This document shows, one piece after another, positions 44,442 to 52,830 of a DNA stretch of 64,000 bases; within the stretch, counting starts at the first letter, position 1; the number at the start of each line of letters is the position of its first letter. Source of the stretch: DASSKA01 sp963839365 (GTDB lineage: Bacteria > Actinomycetota > Actinomycetes > Propionibacteriales > Nocardioidaceae). The notes under the pieces are model-generated. The model made no database searches. It saw only the letters and a list, made by a program, of their open reading frames with translations, and was not told the DNA's origin. A program made the translations under genes and the position numbers. The DNA is taken from NCBI GenBank assembly GCA_963839365.1, contig CAWIUT010000001.1, positions 1,578,764 through 1,642,763 of the forward strand, read 5' to 3'.

Positions 44442-47400
44442 TCAGCGCGCGGACAGCACGCACCACACGGACTTGCCGTCCTCGGTGCCCCGGGTGCCCC
44501 ACCGGTCGGCCAGCGCCGCGACGATCTGCAGCCCCCGGCCGTGCTCGTCGTCGGCGGAAGGACGCAGCTTGCGGGGGTGGAAGGTGGCCCGGTCCAGCAC
44601 CTCCACGAGCACCTCGGTCCCGTGAGTGCGCAGCCTCAGCTCGAGCGGGCCGGTGCCGTGCAGCACCGCGTTGGTGACCAGCTCGCTGGTGGCCAGCACG
44701 GCGTCCTCCGCCAGGGAGCGGGGCAGCACCCGGCCGGCCAGGTGCGTGCCGACCAGGTGCCGAGCCTGGAGCACCGCGCTCTCGGTCGACTCGAACCGGT
44801 GGATCAGCGCCTGGTCCTCCTCGGTCGGGTCGACCCGCGCCACCAGCACCGCCACGTCGTCGTCCGGCCCGTCGGGGAGCAGGGTCTGCACGAGGTACTC
44901 CGGGATGTCCACGGTCCGGGCGGGAACCCGGCCGGCCAGCTCGGCCAGCGCCTCGATGCCACGCTCCAGGTCCTCGCCGCGGCGCTCCACCAGCCCGTCG
45001 GTGTAGAGCACGGCGAGGTCGCCGGCCTCGAGCCGGATGTCGCGCTGGGTGAGGTTGAAGGGACCGGCGCCCAGCGGCGGGTCCTCGTGGCCGGACAGCA
45101 CCCGGGTCTCCCCGGTTGCGCTCACCAGGATCGGCGGCAGGTGCCCGGCGTTGGCCAGCCTGAGGGTCCGGTCGGCGGGGTCGAACACCGCGTAGAGGCA
45201 GGTGACGATCTGGTTCTCCTCCAGCTCGCGCACGATGCCGTCGAGGTACTCCAGCACGTCGGCCGGCGGCAGGTCCAGCCGGGCGTAGGCACGCGTGGCG
45301 GTGCGCAGCTGACCCATCACCGCCGCGGCCTTGACCCCGCGACCCATCACGTCGCCGACCACCAGGGCGGTGCGGCCCGCGCCGAGCTCGATCACGTCGT
45401 ACCAGTCGCCGCCGACCTGGGTGCCCTCCACGCCGGCGCGGTAGAAGGTGGCCACCTCCAGGTGCTCGAGGTCGAAGGACACCTCGGGCAGCAGGCTGCG
45501 CTGCAGCTGGTCGGCGATGCTGTGCTCGCGCGCGGCGGCCTCCGCGTTCGCGGTGGCGATGGCGAGCGCCTCTTCCGCGGCCCGCCTCTCGGTGATGTCC
45601 TGCACCGAGCCCCGGATGGCCTCGGGGTGGCCCTGCAGGTCCCAGACCACCTCGCCCTTCACGCTGACCAGCACGCTGCCACCGTCCGGGCGCAACAGGC
45701 GGACGTCGTAGAGGATCGGCCGGCCCTCGAAGCCGACGTCCAGCGCCTGGGTGACCGCGGGAACGTCATCGGGGTGCACCAGGTCCTCGATGAGCCCCGG
45801 GTAGCGCAGCCTCGCCATCTCCTCGGCGCTGCGGCCGGCGATCCGCAGGAACTCCTCGGAGAAGTCGACCATGCCGGTGCGCAGGTTGATCTCCCAGCTG
45901 CCGACCTGGGCCAGCCGCTGGGCCTGATCGAGCAGGGTGCGGCTGCGCTCGAGCTGCCGACGGACCCGGCGCGCCCGGTCCAGCTCCAGGTTGGCGCGCA
46001 CCCGGGCCCGCAGCTCACGCGCGGCGAACGGCTTGATCAGGTAGTCGTCGGCGCCCCGGTCCAGCCCCTCCAGAACGCCCTCGTCGCCGGCGCGGGCGGA
46101 CAGCATCACCACCGGAACCCCCACGGTGGCCGGGTCCTCCTGGAGTGCGGTGAGCAGCTCGAAGCCGGCCATCCGCGGCATCATCACGTCGGTGAGCACG
46201 AGGTCCGGCAGCACCGCCCGTGCCTTGGCCAGCCCGTCGGCACCGTCCACGGCGGTCTCGACGACGTACTCGTCGCTGAGCAGCGAGGCGATGTAGTCGC
46301 GGATGTCGGCGTTGTCGTCCACCACCAGCACCCGCGGGGCCAGGCCCTCCGGAGCGGTGTGCGGGGAGGGAGCGGTCAGCCCGTTGGTGGTCAGCTGCAT
46401 CGCCTCGTCGACGAAACCGCGGGTGTCGGCGGGGGGCGGTACGACGGGGAAGTGCGCCGGTCTGCCGACCGCCTCCGGCGGCAGGTGCGCCAAGCCCAGC
46501 GGCACCCGCACGGTGAAGGTGCTGCCGGCGCCCAGCACGCTGGCGGCGGACACGCTCCCGCCGTGCAGCTCGGCGAGCTCCTTGACCAGCGCGAGCCCGA
46601 CACCGGAGCCCTCGTGCGTGCGGGAGGCCGTGCCGCGCACCCGGCGGAACCGTTCGAACAGGTGCGGCAGCTCCGCGGCCGGGATGCCGGTGCCGGTGTC
46701 GACGACCTGCAGCTCGACCAGGCCCGCACCGCCCTGGTCGCCTGCCCCGTCCGTCTCCCCGTCCAACTCACCGCCCAACTCACCGTCCACCCCGCCGGCC
46801 ACCCGGTGCAGCCGCACGGAGATGCCGCCGGTGAAGGTGAACTTCAACGCGTTGGTGAGCAGGTTCAGCACGATCTTGGCCCACAGGTCCGGGTCGACGT
46901 GCACCGGCCTGGGCAGTGACGGGCAGTCCACGCTCAGGGTGAGCCCGAGCCGCTCGGTGGCGGTGTCGAACATGCTCGCCAGCTCGCGGGTGTACTGCGC
47001 CAGGTCGACCGGCACGAAGCGGGCCTCGGTGCGGCCGGACTCGAGCCGGGAGAAGTCCAGCAGGCTGTTCACCAGCTTCAGCAGCCGCTGCCCGTTGCGC
47101 AGGATCACCGCGACGCGTTGGTGCTGGCGGCCCTGGAGCGGGGTGTCGGTGTCGGCGAGCGCGTCCTCGGCGGGGCCGAGCAGCAGGGTCAGGGGCGTGC
47201 GGAACTCGTGGCTGATGTTGGTGAAGAAGTCGGTCTTGGCCTGGTCGAGCTCGGCCAGCGACTCCGCCCGGCTGCGCTCGAGCTCGAAGGCCCGGGCGTC
47301 GGTGATCGTGGCGGCGAGCTGGGCGGCCACCAGGTCGAGGAAGTCGCGGTAGGAGTCGTCCAGGGGCCGGTACCGGTTCACGCCGGCGACCCAGAAGCCG

Positions 47401-48260
47401 TAGGGGCGCGGCTGCCCGCTCTGCGCGAGTGGCAGCACCACTGCGGTGGTCGGCGGCTCGGTCCACCGGCCGGTGGGCAGGTGCTCGAACTGCTTCTGCA
47501 GATCCTCGATCACCACCGGGTGCCCGGCTAGCACCTGCTCGGCGGGCCAGGGGGCCGGCGGGGCGTCTGTCACCAGCTCCGGCGGAGCGGCGGGGTGGCT
47601 GCCCTGGAAGCCGGTGCTGCCGGCGAGCCGGACGGTGCCGAGCTGCTCGTCGTACAGGTAGAGCAGCGTGAACGGCAGCACCTCCTGCGAGGTGCCGAGC
47701 TGCCGGCAGGCGGTGGCGATCGCCTCGGCCTCGCCCTGGTTGGTGGACGAGCGGATCCCCAGATCACGCAGCACACTCATCCGGCGCCGGCCGATCACCT
47801 CCTCGGTGTCCTCGCTGACCACGCAGAGCATCCCGCTGATGGCCCCCGCGTCGTCGAAGAGCGGGCTGTAGGAGAACGTGTGGTAGGTCTCCTCGACGTA
47901 CCCGCTGCGCTCCAGGAACAGCCGCAGCGACTCGTCCCAGGTGGCCTCGCCGGTGCTGAGCACCTTGGCGATGCGCGGGCCGATGTCGTGCCAGATCTCG
48001 GACCAGACCTGGGAGGCGGGCCGCCCCAGCGCCCAGGGGTACTTCTTGCCGAGCGTGTCGAGCCGGTAGGCGTCGTTGCAGACGAAGGTCAGCTCGGGGC
48101 CCCAGGCCATCCACATCGAGAAGCGCGAGGTCAGCACCATCCGGACCACGCTCTGCAGGCTGCGTGGCCACGTCTCGAGCGGGCCCAGGGGCGTGGCCTC
48201 CCAGTCGACGGCGAGCAGGTCCTTGCCCACTCCGCCGATCCGGCTGAACGTGTCCCGCAT
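44442..48260 (-). CDS. Hybrid PAS/GAF histidine kinase, receiver and SpoIIE phosphatase fusion
   Basis: The 1272-residue multidomain protein combines two signalling systems. In order: an N-terminal PAS (about 1-160), GAF (about 170-330), HisKA with H351 in NISHEFRTPLTLLLGP, HATPase (VVDTGTGIPAAELPHLFERF, then GSGVGLALVKELAELHGG), and a receiver with Asp691 in LVLTDVMMP. A second PAS (about 790-900) follows. Next is a SpoIIE/PP2C phosphatase near 920-1130 (GGDWYD with Asp952; VGDVMGRGVKAAAVMGQLR; LYTDGLVERR), then an RsbW-like HATPase (LATSELVTNAVLHG) at the end. No transmembrane segment is seen. ATG at 48260 has AGGAGG 7 nt upstream. It probably links a sensed cue to anti-sigma partner switching. 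Confidence 0.92.
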   Translation of the reverse strand: MRDTFSRIGGVGKDLLAVDWEATPLGPLETWPRSLQSVVRMVLTSRFSMWMAWGPELTFVCNDAYRLDTLGKKYPWALGRPASQVWSEIWHDIGPRIAKVLSTGEATWDESLRLFLERSGYVEETYHTFSYSPLFDDAGAISGMLCVVSEDTEEVIGRRRMSVLRDLGIRSSTNQGEAEAIATACRQLGTSQEVLPFTLLYLYDEQLGTVRLAGSTGFQGSHPAAPPELVTDAPPAPWPAEQVLAGHPVVIEDLQKQFEHLPTGRWTEPPTTAVVLPLAQSGQPRPYGFWVAGVNRYRPLDDSYRDFLDLVAAQLAATITDARAFELERSRAESLAELDQAKTDFFTNISHEFRTPLTLLLGPAEDALADTDTPLQGRQHQRVAVILRNGQRLLKLVNSLLDFSRLESGRTEARFVPVDLAQYTRELASMFDTATERLGLTLSVDCPSLPRPVHVDPDLWAKIVLNLLTNALKFTFTGGISVRLHRVAGGVDGELGGELDGETDGAGDQGGAGLVELQVVDTGTGIPAAELPHLFERFRRVRGTASRTHEGSGVGLALVKELAELHGGSVSAASVLGAGSTFTVRVPLGLAHLPPEAVGRPAHFPVVPPPADTRGFVDEAMQLTTNGLTAPSPHTAPEGLAPRVLVVDDNADIRDYIASLLSDEYVVETAVDGADGLAKARAVLPDLVLTDVMMPRMAGFELLTALQEDPATVGVPVVMLSARAGDEGVLEGLDRGADDYLIKPFAARELRARVRANLELDRARRVRRQLERSRTLLDQAQRLAQVGSWEINLRTGMVDFSEEFLRIAGRSAEEMARLRYPGLIEDLVHPDDVPAVTQALDVGFEGRPILYDVRLLRPDGGSVLVSVKGEVVWDLQGHPEAIRGSVQDITERRAAEEALAIATANAEAAAREHSIADQLQRSLLPEVSFDLEHLEVATFYRAGVEGTQVGGDWYDVIELGAGRTALVVGDVMGRGVKAAAVMGQLRTATRAYARLDLPPADVLEYLDGIVRELEENQIVTCLYAVFDPADRTLRLANAGHLPPILVSATGETRVLSGHEDPPLGAGPFNLTQRDIRLEAGDLAVLYTDGLVERRGEDLERGIEALAELAGRVPARTVDIPEYLVQTLLPDGPDDDVAVLVARVDPTEEDQALIHRFESTESAVLQARHLVGTHLAGRVLPRSLAEDAVLATSELVTNAVLHGTGPLELRLRTHGTEVLVEVLDRATFHPRKLRPSADDEHGRGLQIVAALADRWGTRGTEDGKSVWCVLSAR

Positions 48261-48619
48261 GCATGCGCCTCCTGCTCCGAGCCAGGTCCGCGCAGGTGCC
48301 GGAACCCGGTAGGTCCCGGCGCGGCGTGGCGGCACGTTGAAGTCAACCACGGGACCGGCCATCACGCAGGTGGACGCTGCGCTGACCTGCGGTTTTCGCG
48401 AAGACTGCCGGCTCTGGGGGCTTCGTCCACATCAGGAGTGCTGGGGCAGTACCGGGCCAGGTGGCTGATTCCCGCTACGCACTTTGCGGGAGGTTCGCTG
48501 CTGGGCAGTGGTTCTACGGTGTGGCGACCGGGGAGGGGCCACATGCCCGGTATCGGCGTCGTACTCCTGCAGCTGCCGCCGTGCGTGCTGGCCGCTCACC
48601 CTCGAGACGGGGAGTCACG
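48261..48619. promoter_or_regulatory. Divergent intergenic region, sensor gene and secreted FN3 gene
   Basis: These 359 bases hold the ribosome-binding site of the sensor gene (AGGAGG, minus strand, 48268-48273) and GGGGAG of the FN3 gene. The palindrome GCATGCATGC at 48257-48266 overlaps the sensor start codon. No convincing promoter hexamers or other genes were found. Confidence 0.4.
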
Positions 48620-50659
48620 ATGAGCGCTGATCGTTCACGGCAGAAGCGAGGGGCTGGCCGCGGGCCAGGGAGCCGTCGCCGGTGGTGGGAGCCCGTGGTG
48701 CGGGTCGGCACCGTGCTGGGGGCCGTCGCGGCCCTGGCGCTGGTGGTCCCCTCGTGGGCGAGCGCGGCCGGCGGCCTGGACGTGTACGCCGGCTACATGG
48801 ACACGCACACCGCCGCTACCAGCGGCCAGCAGCCGAGTCCGTGGCCCTACACCGACTCCTCGCGGTTCATCGGGACGCCGTGCCCGAGCTTCGGCAGCAC
48901 CAACGCGTGCTGGGACGCCAGCGCGGTCCGGCTGGTCAACACCACCGCGAGCGACATCACCGGGGTGCACGTGGTCGTCACCATGGGCACGCACGTCTAC
49001 AACCTGTGGGGCGCCAGCCTCACCGTGAAGGCCGGCAGCGACCTGGTGCTGACCGAGACCGGCTCGTCCCCCAACTCCGAGAACTTCGACGGGTCGGACT
49101 TCTCGCCGAACGCCTACAACGGCGGACTCACCGCCTCCTGCGCGAACTCGGGCGCCTACCCGGTGGTGAGCGTGACGATCGGCGGCACCCCCACGACCTA
49201 CAAGGACTCCGGGCAGGTGCTGAACGCCGGCGGGGTGGACGGCGGGCACTGCGCGGGCGGCACGTTCGTGCCTGGCAGGATGGACGAGTCGCACCCCTGG
49301 AGCCTGCTCGGCACCGCCCCCGTCGGCGGCGGCGGCACGGCGACGACCGCGCCGTCCGCGCCACGCGGCCTCTCGGCCGCCGCGGGCGACAAGACGGTGT
49401 CCCTGTCCTGGTCCGCGCCGAGCTCCAACGGAGGCGCGACGGTCACCGGCTACCAGGTCTTCCGCGGAACCTCCGCCAACGGGGAGGCGGCCACCCCGCT
49501 CACCACGGTGGCGGGGACCGGCTTCACCGACACCGGGCTGACCAATGGCACGGCCTACTACTACACGGTCAAGGCGGTGAACATCGCCGGAGCCTCGGCG
49601 GCGTCCTCCGAGGTGTCCGCGACGCCGCGGGCGGCCGCCCCGAGCGCCACGCCTCCGGGCGCGCCGGCGGGGTTGTCCGCGACCGCCGGTGACGGGTCGG
49701 TGCAGCTGTCGTGGACGGCGCCGGCGAACAACGGCGGGTCGCCGGTCACGGGGTACCGGGTGTTCCGCGGCACCAGTGCCGGTGGCGAGTCTCCGACCCC
49801 GGTCGGGAGCCCCACGGGCACCACCTACACGAGCAGCGCGCTGGCCAACGGCAGCAAGTACTACTTCACCGTGAAGGCGGTGAACGCCGTCGGCACGTCG
49901 GCGGCCTCCAACGAGGTCTCCGCAACGCCCCAGGCGTCGCCCCAGCCGCAGCCGGGTCCCCAGCCCCAGCCCCAGCCCCAGCCGCAACCCGGCCCGCAGC
50001 CGCAGCCGCAGCCCGGCCCGCAGCCGCAGCCGCAGCCCGGGCCGCAGCCGGCTCCCCACCCGGGCACCGGAGTGTGCGCCGGCCTGCCCGGCTGTCACGT
50101 GAGGGCCCTGGCGGACATCAACGGAGACGGGCATCGTGACGTGGTGGCGATGGCACGCCGGGGCGGACGCTCGGGGGCGCAGGGGTGGCTGATCCTGCGG
50201 GTGAAGACCGGCCCGGGACAGGTGGTGCAGACGCGTCGGCTGCTGGAGAACTGGCCCACCTCGCCCTGGGTGGGCGTGACCAGGCTCGACCGGCACCGCG
50301 GCAAGGAGATCATGGTGGGCCGGCTCATGGGAGCGGCCGCGGGCTTCTACCAGGCCCTCACCTGGCGGCACGGTCAGCTGGTGCTGCTCGACGCGCCGGG
50401 TCGGCCCAGGTGGTGGGGGCTGTCGTACGCCGCGGCGTTCACGGCGGGCTGGCAGCGGCAGGCGACCGACCCGGTCGGGCTCATTCGCGAGCGCCTGGCC
50501 ACGGCCCGGGCCGACGGGACCATCCGCGGCAAGGTCAAGGTCTACCAGTGGACGCGCGGCGGCTGGCGCCTGGAGCGCACCCGCACGATCCCGTCGCTCC
50601 CGCCGGGCCGGGCGGCGCGGTGGGGTGCGTTCCACGTTCCGGGCCTGAAGAGAGGCTGA
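48620..50659 (+). CDS. Secreted protein with two fibronectin type III domains and Pro-Gln linker
   Basis: The 679-residue protein has a basic N-terminus and signal peptide (about residues 1-50, ending PSWASAAGG). An N-terminal domain of about 190 residues is rich in Ser, Thr and Asn with four Cys. Two FN3 modules follow (about 245-332 and 343-432, each with LSWSAP or LSWTAP and YYYTVKAVN or YYFTVKAVN). A Pro-Gln-Gly repeat linker (441-481) leads to a C-terminal domain starting CAGLPGCHVRALADINGDGHRDVV, which resembles an FG-GAP/VCBS-type repeat with a calcium-like Asp-rich loop. Likely a surface or secreted binding protein; no enzyme motif is seen. Confidence 0.78.
   Translation: MSADRSRQKRGAGRGPGSRRRWWEPVVRVGTVLGAVAALALVVPSWASAAGGLDVYAGYMDTHTAATSGQQPSPWPYTDSSRFIGTPCPSFGSTNACWDASAVRLVNTTASDITGVHVVVTMGTHVYNLWGASLTVKAGSDLVLTETGSSPNSENFDGSDFSPNAYNGGLTASCANSGAYPVVSVTIGGTPTTYKDSGQVLNAGGVDGGHCAGGTFVPGRMDESHPWSLLGTAPVGGGGTATTAPSAPRGLSAAAGDKTVSLSWSAPSSNGGATVTGYQVFRGTSANGEAATPLTTVAGTGFTDTGLTNGTAYYYTVKAVNIAGASAASSEVSATPRAAAPSATPPGAPAGLSATAGDGSVQLSWTAPANNGGSPVTGYRVFRGTSAGGESPTPVGSPTGTTYTSSALANGSKYYFTVKAVNAVGTSAASNEVSATPQASPQPQPGPQPQPQPQPQPGPQPQPQPGPQPQPQPGPQPAPHPGTGVCAGLPGCHVRALADINGDGHRDVVAMARRGGRSGAQGWLILRVKTGPGQVVQTRRLLENWPTSPWVGVTRLDRHRGKEIMVGRLMGAAAGFYQALTWRHGQLVLLDAPGRPRWWGLSYAAAFTAGWQRQATDPVGLIRERLATARADGTIRGKVKVYQWTRGGWRLERTRTIPSLPPGRAARWGAFHVPGLKRG
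49940..50062 (+). repeat. Pro-Gln-Gly-Pro coding repeat
   Basis: About 120 bases of repeated CCNCAGCC codons encode a PQPQPGPQ-type linker between the FN3 modules and the C-terminal domain. The repeats are uneven in length and probably vary between strains. Confidence 0.85.
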
Positions 50660-50666
50660 CCGGCCT

Positions 50667-51602
50667 CTACGGCTGGGTCAGCCGGTAGCGGAGCTCGTCC
50701 ATGGCGGTGAGCAGGTGCTCGGTGTCGATCCGCGCGTTGGTGCGCAGCTCGGCGCCGAGCAGCCGGTCGAGCTTCTGCTCGACGTCGTCACGGCCGCGCG
50801 AGTCGGCGTACGCCTTGAAGAAGTTGACCCAGTGTCCGGCCTCCACCCCGGAGACCCGGATCTGCAGCATCCGCTCGGTGTAGGCGTCCATCAGCCCGTG
50901 CACACGCGCGACCCGGCCGAAGTTGCCGCCAGAGTCGTGGGTGGCCTTGTCGGAGATCTTGGTCTTGGGGGGCATGTACGCCGCGATGTGGCCGGCGGGC
51001 GGGGTGATGCCGCGCCTCTCGGGCGGGGTGTTGGTGCGCTGGTGCTGCCAGTAGTGGTTCCGGTACTCCGCGGCGTACCGGGCCTGCTCGATGTAGGGCT
51101 CGTAGACCACCGGCACGCCGGCGAGCACGTTCTTCAGGTGCCAGGGCACCACGACGAGCAGGTCGTGCGGGTCGCAGGCGGCCGGGGTGACGGTGTAGCG
51201 GAACGACGGCTCGCGCTCCTTGCTGAGCAGGTACCAGCCCTTGAGCTCGATGCCGAGCTCGGTCCGGAGGTCGCCGCCGGTGCGAGCCACGAGGCGGACG
51301 TCGGGGAAGGCCTGCGACTGCCGTTCGAAGCGGTGCTCGGGCCACTCGTTGTCGGGGTCCCACACCTGCCGGATCCGGTTCAGCGTCTCGACCACCTGGA
51401 TCTCGATGCTGCCGCCGAGCACGCTGTTCAGCGAGAACAGGTCGGAGGACTCCAGCCCCTCGATGAACGTCTGGGAGGAGTAGTAGGTGGGCAGCGCCCG
51501 CAGCGCGTCCTTGACGTTGCCGAGCAGCTTCAGCTTCCTGGCGTCACCGGTCAGCTCGATGGGCTGCGGCGGGCGGATGGCACCTCCTGCTTCGAACGTC
51601 AC
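50667..51602 (-). CDS. Probable type II restriction endonuclease (PD-(D/E)xK)
   Basis: The 311-residue soluble protein has a PD-(D/E)xK nuclease signature: Pro100-Asp101 in SQAFPDVRLV, then Glu119-Leu-Lys121 in LGIELKGWYLL. The rest is novel to me, with segments WHLKNVLAGVPVVYEPYIEQ and HIAAYMPPKTKISDKATHDS. Its position directly after a DNA methyltransferase gene, 26 bases away on the same strand, indicates the cutting partner of a restriction-modification pair. GTG at 51602 is used; an AGGAGGT ten codons downstream lies in front of an ATC codon in the same frame, so the true start is uncertain. Confidence 0.72.
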   Translation of the reverse strand: MTFEAGGAIRPPQPIELTGDARKLKLLGNVKDALRALPTYYSSQTFIEGLESSDLFSLNSVLGGSIEIQVVETLNRIRQVWDPDNEWPEHRFERQSQAFPDVRLVARTGGDLRTELGIELKGWYLLSKEREPSFRYTVTPAACDPHDLLVVVPWHLKNVLAGVPVVYEPYIEQARYAAEYRNHYWQHQRTNTPPERRGITPPAGHIAAYMPPKTKISDKATHDSGGNFGRVARVHGLMDAYTERMLQIRVSGVEAGHWVNFFKAYADSRGRDDVEQKLDRLLGAELRTNARIDTEHLLTAMDELRYRLTQP

Positions 51603-51628
51603 CCGCGGGAACGTAGCAGAGGGGTGGC

Positions 51629-52687
51629 TCAGGCCGGGGAGGACTCCTCGCGCTGCACGGCCCGGGCCTCGGCCTCCGGCTCGCTCTGCCGGGCTGCTTC
51701 GGCGAGCCGCTCCCGGGCCAGCTTCGCGAACTCGCGGTCCTGCTCGGCGACGTACGCCTTCCGGCCGAGCGCCACCGCGGCGACGGACCCGGAGGCCAAC
51801 CCGCCGAACGGCTCCCACACCACGTCGCCGGGCTCGGTGACCGCGGCCACCAGGCGCTCCATGAACTCCAGCGGCTTCTGGTTGAGGTGGGCGCTGCTGC
51901 CCCGGCTGGGGTTGTAGACCCGCGGCGCGGACCGCCGCAGTGTGCCCTTGAGCCGCTCGCTGTCGTGCAGCGGGCCGCGGCTCCAGACGTTGGTGAGCCC
52001 GTGCTGGTGGGTCCAGCGGTAGCGCATCGCGTCCCACTGCTTGGCGGTGGGGACGGTCTCCCCGTCCAGGCTGAAGTACGGCCAGCCGGTGGCCCCGCCG
52101 TGCTCGTTGGCGTAGGTCGCCAGACGCTCGAACATCTCCCCGGGCGGGAAGTACCAGAGGTGGTCGAGGGTGAGGTACTTGCGGGTGGCCGCGTTGCGCA
52201 CCCCGCACGCCTCGTTGGCCCGGTGCAGCGGGAACCCGGCGCGCAGCCACTCGTTGCGCAGCCAGACCCGCAGCGGCTCACCGGCGGGACCGACCGGCTT
52301 GCGCTGGTAGAGGGCGCAGACCTCGGTGACCACCGGGAAGCGGCGGATCGTCCGACCGTTGACGTTGCCGGCGATGTGGGCGATGCCCTTGTCCCAGATC
52401 ACGGTCTGGACGTACTCCCAGCCGTGCTCCACCAGCAGCGGGTGCACGCTGGCCCAGCCCACCTCGGTGTTCCAGAACCAGAGCGTGGTGGCCGGGGTGG
52501 CGGCGTCGCTCCAGGCCGCGATGTGCGGCTGGTACCAGCCGGGGAGGCCTTCGGCGTCCACCGTGTCCCCGTGGAACCCCCGCACGCCGTACGCCCCGTC
52601 GCTGATGATCGTGGCAGGCGTCTCCCACTTCCGGTACACGGGTCGTACGTCCCCGGAATGCAGGTGGAAGGCGGGATTCGAGGTCAT
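51629..52687 (-). CDS. Site-specific DNA methyltransferase (beta-group order)
   Basis: The 352-residue enzyme has the catalytic motif IV near the N-terminus as SDGAYG (Asp30-Gly-Ala-Tyr33), replacing the usual D/S-P-P-Y. The SAM-binding motif I lies near the C-terminus as WEPFGGLASGSVAA (about residues 291-304). HLNQKPLEFMERL is motif X-like. Motif order IV then I is the beta group of N6-adenine or N4-cytosine methylases. It would protect DNA from the downstream nuclease. The ATG at 52687 is the only good start. The Pro-Pro to Gly-Ala change is unusual and should be compared with relatives. Confidence 0.85.
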   Translation of the reverse strand: MTSNPAFHLHSGDVRPVYRKWETPATIISDGAYGVRGFHGDTVDAEGLPGWYQPHIAAWSDAATPATTLWFWNTEVGWASVHPLLVEHGWEYVQTVIWDKGIAHIAGNVNGRTIRRFPVVTEVCALYQRKPVGPAGEPLRVWLRNEWLRAGFPLHRANEACGVRNAATRKYLTLDHLWYFPPGEMFERLATYANEHGGATGWPYFSLDGETVPTAKQWDAMRYRWTHQHGLTNVWSRGPLHDSERLKGTLRRSAPRVYNPSRGSSAHLNQKPLEFMERLVAAVTEPGDVVWEPFGGLASGSVAAVALGRKAYVAEQDREFAKLARERLAEAARQSEPEAEARAVQREESSPA

Positions 52688-52818
52688 TGTGCGGCAAGCC
52701 TACGGCGCGGCACCCCCGGGTTCTGCGTCAACGCGCGGCCGTCGGACCAGCACGCGGCGGAGGAGCCCGGTGGTCGAATCCCTGCCCGCTCCGAGGGTGC
52801 AGCACCGGGTGACGGCGT

Positions 52819-52824
52819 TAGCAT
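52819..52824 (+). promoter_or_regulatory. -10 box of the MFS transporter gene
   Basis: TAGCAT lies 6 nt before the ATG at 52831, giving a leaderless arrangement. It faces away from the methyltransferase gene. Confidence 0.5.
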
Positions 52825-52830
52825 CCGAGG

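Noticed and set aside
44541..46919. Plus-strand open frame antisense to the sensor gene
   Set aside because: Third-position GC bias explains it. The minus-strand frame has clear kinase and phosphatase motifs.
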